Assembly (NCBI GenBank): GCA_029940035.1
Contig: JAOZRT010000003.1
Span: forward strand, 1-44,862
From: Desulfobacterales bacterium
GTDB taxonomy: Bacteria > Desulfobacterota > Desulfobacteria > Desulfobacterales > B30-G6
Direction: 5' to 3'
DNA: 44,862 bases
Part shown: piece by piece, positions 41,749 through 44,862 of the stretch
How the letters are laid out: every line of letters starts with the position of its first letter
Numbering within the stretch: the first letter of the stretch is position 1
The notes under the pieces: generated by a model
Told to the model about the DNA's origin: nothing
Seen by the model: only the letters and a program-made list of their open reading frames with translations
Databases searched by the model: none
Program-made: the position numbers and the translations under genes

Positions 41749-42975
41749 GTGCATGGGGAGGAAAATATTGTTGTCGGTCTGGATATAGGGACGACCAAGA
41801 TATGTGCGGTAGTGGGAGAGGTGTCCCATGGGGAGATCAACATCATCGGCACCGGAACAAGCCCCTCCATCGGGCTCCGCAAGGGGGTTGTCGTCAACAT
41901 TGAATCCACCGTTGAATCCATTAAAAAGGCGGTGGAGGAAGCCGAACTCATGGCCGGATGCGAAATTTCATCCGTTTATGCCGGTATCGCGGGGGGGCAC
42001 ATTACCGGTTTCAACAGCCGCGGGATCGTCGCCATTAAGGGGCCTGAAATCAACCAGAGCGATGTGGACCGGGTCATCGATGCGGCCCGGGCGGTGGCCA
42101 TCCCCATGGACCGTGAGGTCATCCATGTGCTGCCCCAGGAATACATTGTCGATGAACAAACCGGAATCCAGAACCCCGTCGGCATGGCCGGCATCCGGCT
42201 GGAGGCCAAAATCCATATCGTCACCGGTGCGGTGACCTCCGCCCATAATATCGTCAAATGCGCCAACCGTTCAGGCCTGGACGTTTGCGACATCGTCCTG
42301 GAGTCACTTGCATCGGGCGAAGCCGTACTGACCAACGAGGAAAAAGAGTTGGGCACGGGCCTGCTCGACCTCGGGGGCGGAACCTCCGACCTGGCCATCT
42401 TCTCCGGCAAGAATATCAAACACACCTTTGTGCTGTCACTCGGTGGGAACAACCTGACCAACGACATAGCCATCGGCCTGCGAGCGCCGATTATCGAGGC
42501 CGAAAAAATCAAGACCAAATACGGCACCTGCCTGTCCACCAGTATAAGCGGCGAGGAGACCATCGAAGTGCCGGGCATGGGGGGCCGTGAACCCAGAAAA
42601 CTGCCGCGGCAGATTCTGGGTGAAATCCTCGAACCCCGCATGGAGGAAATTTTCACCCTCATCCAGAGGGAGATATACCGGGCCGGCATGGAAAACAAGA
42701 TCAACTCCGGCATCGTCATAACCGGGGGCACCGCTCTTCTGGACGGCATCATCGATGTTGCCGAAGGCATCTTCAATCTCCCGACCCGGTTGGGGCGGCC
42801 CAGCGGCATCAGCGGGCTGGTGGATGTCGTCAACAACCCCATGTATGCCACCGGTGTGGGGCTCGTGCTCTACGGAGCGAGGATGCAGCCGTCCAAAAAG
42901 TTCAGAATAAGGGATAAAAACATCTTCAACGGCATCATAGGCCGCATGAAGAAGTGGTTCAAGGATGTCATCTGA
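41749..42975 (+). CDS. ftsA: cell division protein FtsA
   Basis: A 408-residue actin-like protein that anchors FtsZ to the membrane. VVGLDIGTTKICAVVGEV (phosphate 1), the 1C-domain after it, LLDLGGGTSDLAIF (phosphate 2), ITGGTALLDGI (adenosine) and the amphipathic C-terminal helix (GRMKKWFKDVI) are visible. The GTG start follows a perfect AAGGAGGTG site that overlaps the end of ftsQ. Confidence 0.95.
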   Translation: MHGEENIVVGLDIGTTKICAVVGEVSHGEINIIGTGTSPSIGLRKGVVVNIESTVESIKKAVEEAELMAGCEISSVYAGIAGGHITGFNSRGIVAIKGPEINQSDVDRVIDAARAVAIPMDREVIHVLPQEYIVDEQTGIQNPVGMAGIRLEAKIHIVTGAVTSAHNIVKCANRSGLDVCDIVLESLASGEAVLTNEEKELGTGLLDLGGGTSDLAIFSGKNIKHTFVLSLGGNNLTNDIAIGLRAPIIEAEKIKTKYGTCLSTSISGEETIEVPGMGGREPRKLPRQILGEILEPRMEEIFTLIQREIYRAGMENKINSGIVITGGTALLDGIIDVAEGIFNLPTRLGRPSGISGLVDVVNNPMYATGVGLVLYGARMQPSKKFRIRDKNIFNGIIGRMKKWFKDVI

Positions 42976-43070
42976 TGAAAATGAAGCCAGCAAGAAATAG
43001 TCATTCAAGCACTGGCATAACAATACCAACATTGAGCGTTGAAGTTCGTTAACCGTTCAAAGGGGGGGAA

Positions 43071-44255
43071 ATGTTTACTTACGTAGAGAATGAAAAATCG
43101 GCTAAAATCAAAGTAATCGGTGTCGGCGGCGCAGGTGGCAATGCAATCAACAACATGATCGCCAGCAACCTCAATGGTGTGAAGTTCATCTGTGCCAACA
43201 CGGATGCCCAGGCTCTCGATGTTTCACGGGCGGAAGTCCGGATCCAGTTAGGTGAACGGCTGACCGAAGGATTGGGTGCAGGCGCCAATCCCGAAATCGG
43301 CAGGGAAGCGGCCATAGAAAACGCCGACGCCATCAGGGCTTCCCTGGAAAACAGCCACATGGTGTTTATCACCGCCGGCTTCGGGGGCGGCACCGGAACC
43401 GGGGCGGCACCAGTCATCGCCGAAATCTGTAAAGAAATGGGCGCATTGACCGTTGCGGTCGTTACCAAACCTTTTTCTTTCGAAGGCAAGAAAAGAACCC
43501 GGCAGGCCACTGAAGGCATCGATGCCCTCAAAGCGATGGCGGACACCGTCATCACCATTCCCAACGATCGGCTCAGGGGCTTGGCATCTAAAAATGCAAA
43601 AATGATTGAAATGTTCAGAAAAGCGGACGAAATACTCCTTCACTCCGTCAAGGGCATCACCGACCTGATCATGATGCCGGGTCTGGTCAATCTCGATTTT
43701 GCCGATGTCAGGACCACCATGTCCAGGGCCGGCCTGGCCATCATGGGCATTGGTATTTCCAAAGGTGAAAACCGCGCCGTGGAAGCTGCGGAAAGGGCGA
43801 TTTCACACCCGCTGCTGGAAGATATCGCCATTTCCGGCGCCAAGGGCGTGCTCATGAACATCACCTGCAACAGCGACCTCACCATGGAGGAGATGACCGA
43901 GGCCTCTGAACGGATCTACAACGAGGTGGGCGACGATGCGGACATCATCTGGGGTACCGTGGTGGATGACACCCTGGATGACGAAATGAGAGTGACCGTC
44001 ATCGCCACCGGTATAGGGTCGGGGCCGGATACATCTTCATCCAACAAGGTCATGGACTATACGCCACGCGGAAAGGTCCGGGACATCACGCCCGAGGATA
44101 TCGAGAGGGGCATCGACTTCGACGAACCCACCTTTATCCGTAAAAAGGAAGCCAACAATGATGTAGGCCTGATGGGTTACAACGGAGCGGAAGGACTCAT
44201 CATCGACAACAGTGATCTAGAGGTGCCCACTTTTCTGAGGCGTAAGGCCGATTAA
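43071..44255 (+). CDS. ftsZ: cell division protein FtsZ
   Basis: The 394-residue tubulin homologue. VGGAGGNAINNM and CANTDAQAL open the GTP-binding domain, GGGTGTGAAPVIAEI is the tubulin signature, and NLDFADVRTTM with the T7 region follows. The C-terminal conserved peptide DLEVPTFLRRKAD contacts FtsA. It starts after a G-run (AGGGGGGG) and is separated from ftsA by 95 bp, where a separate promoter may lie. The tail linker is only moderately long. Confidence 0.97.
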   Translation: MFTYVENEKSAKIKVIGVGGAGGNAINNMIASNLNGVKFICANTDAQALDVSRAEVRIQLGERLTEGLGAGANPEIGREAAIENADAIRASLENSHMVFITAGFGGGTGTGAAPVIAEICKEMGALTVAVVTKPFSFEGKKRTRQATEGIDALKAMADTVITIPNDRLRGLASKNAKMIEMFRKADEILLHSVKGITDLIMMPGLVNLDFADVRTTMSRAGLAIMGIGISKGENRAVEAAERAISHPLLEDIAISGAKGVLMNITCNSDLTMEEMTEASERIYNEVGDDADIIWGTVVDDTLDDEMRVTVIATGIGSGPDTSSSNKVMDYTPRGKVRDITPEDIERGIDFDEPTFIRKKEANNDVGLMGYNGAEGLIIDNSDLEVPTFLRRKAD

Positions 44256-44378
44256 GTAAGAAATGTGAAACGATTCAGCCCTGTCGATACTACAGGGAAA
44301 TGGGAGGCGCAGGAAACGGAGGTTTAAGACAATTCGTTTCTTTTACCTTCAGTCTTCAACCTAAACAGCTAACAATAG
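44256..44378. other. intergenic region after ftsZ
   Basis: CCCTGT at 44279-44284 and ACAGGG at 44292-44297 make a 6-bp hairpin without a T-run. G+A-rich sequence (GGGAGGCGCAGGAAACGGAGG) follows. No gene, and no recognised riboswitch. Confidence 0.3.
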
Positions 44379-44862
44379 ATGGCCAAAAAACCTGACAGGG
44401 ACCGCGTCCGGTTGATAGACGCGGAGACTGGTACCATTTATAAGGAGCATGGCGGGCGGATAAGCGTGGCGCTGATCTACCCGAACACCTACCATGTAGG
44501 TATGTCCAATCTCGGATTTCAGACGGTATACCGCATCCTAAACGAATTAGATGGTGTTGTCTGTGAGAGGGCTTTTTTGCCGGAAACCCCTCCTTCCGGC
44601 ACTAAAGTCCTTTCCACCCTGGAATCAGGAAAAGCCGTCAGCACATTTGACATTGTCGCCTTTTCCATATCATTTGAAAACGATTTTCCCAACCTACTCG
44701 CGATCCTAGATGCGGCCAACCTCCCCCTCCTGACCGCGGATCGCGATGGCCGCCGCCCGCTGGTTGCAGCGGGCGGCGCAGCCTGCCTTTTGAACCCCGA
44801 ACCCGTCGCCGCGTTCATGGACTGTTTTTTGATCGGCGAGGCCGAAGAGCTTCTGCCCCGGT
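44379..44862 (+). CDS. B12-binding radical SAM protein, N-terminal part (cut by edge)
   Basis: The frame starts at ATG 44379 (MAKKPDRDRVRLIDAETG) and runs off the window after 161 codons. It shows the cobalamin-binding-like N-terminal Rossmann region: ISVALIYPNTYHVGMSNLGF, then FDIVAFSISFENDFPNL, LVAAGGAACLLNPEPVAAF and LIGEAEELL. This matches the TIGR03960-type family of radical SAM proteins, of unknown or tRNA/metabolic function. The radical SAM CxxxCxxC motif lies beyond the edge. It follows ftsZ in the same direction. Confidence 0.8.
   Translation, partial: MAKKPDRDRVRLIDAETGTIYKEHGGRISVALIYPNTYHVGMSNLGFQTVYRILNELDGVVCERAFLPETPPSGTKVLSTLESGKAVSTFDIVAFSISFENDFPNLLAILDAANLPLLTADRDGRRPLVAAGGAACLLNPEPVAAFMDCFLIGEAEELLPR

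Noticed and set aside
44279..44320. Riboswitch-like G+A-rich leader with a small hairpin before the radical SAM gene
   Set aside because: It does not match cobalamin, SAM or c-di-GMP riboswitch consensus features that I know, and the stem is only 6 bp.
44379..44862. Radical SAM gene as maturase for the small aromatic peptide at 21.8 kb
   Set aside because: The gene is 22 kb away and its N-terminus fits a conserved B12-binding family, not a peptide-modifying one.

Overview
The window looks like chromosome of a Gram-negative, strictly anaerobic Desulfobacterota species, most likely related to Desulfobacterales such as Desulfosarcina or Desulfococcus. This is inferred from gene content: a meso-DAP-type dcw cluster, outer-membrane lipoproteins, a large AsmA protein, a NuoF-like/GltD-like fused oxidoreductase, a purH split into two genes, a B12-binding radical SAM gene after ftsZ, and many short intergenic repeats. 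No rRNA, tRNA, CRISPR array or intact insertion sequence was seen.

Layout. Positions 1-5.5 kb are an A+T-richer accessory region. It holds a duplicated cassette (tail of an unknown gene plus a 4-Cys zinc-ribbon mini-gene, copies exactly 3293 bp apart) flanking a large calcium-binding-type lipoprotein, a second small lipoprotein, a DUF4097-type repeat protein, and probable remnants of an EamA transporter, a GNAT acetyltransferase and an IS5-type transposase. From 5.5 to 8.8 kb lie a proline dehydrogenase translationally coupled to a creatinase-like M24 protein, then a PilZ protein and an Arg-rich mini-protein. From 9 to 18.4 kb follow an MFS exporter, an M23 peptidase, an FmdB-like protein, a sirtuin, an SDR oxidoreductase, a 1305-residue AsmA protein and a coupled periplasmic lipase. 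From 18.4 to 28.3 kb are serC, hisD, a possible small peptide gene with strong terminators, an iron-sulfur flavoprotein, the two purH halves, an HD hydrolase and an MBL-fold hydrolase.

From 28.5 to 44.3 kb runs the division/cell wall cluster mraZ-rsmH-ftsL-ftsI-murE-murF-mraY-ftsW-murG-murC-murB-ftsQ-ftsA-ftsZ, mostly joined by ATGA or TAATG overlaps. murD is absent from its usual place. Together these genes make UDP-MurNAc-pentapeptide and lipid II and assemble the Z-ring and septal synthase. The last 484 bases start a B12-binding radical SAM gene.

The most unusual features are not in the core genes. They are (i) long perfect palindromes whose arms contain gene stop codons, (ii) a 259-bp nested palindromic element at 24.2-24.5 kb, (iii) a hairpin, small peptide frame and double terminator downstream of the oxidoreductase, (iv) a M24 protein that has lost several metal ligands but stays coupled to proline dehydrogenase, and (v) dispersed repeats that sit even inside the dcw operon. 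I did not find a clear new multi-gene system; the candidates above are ranked in the findings.
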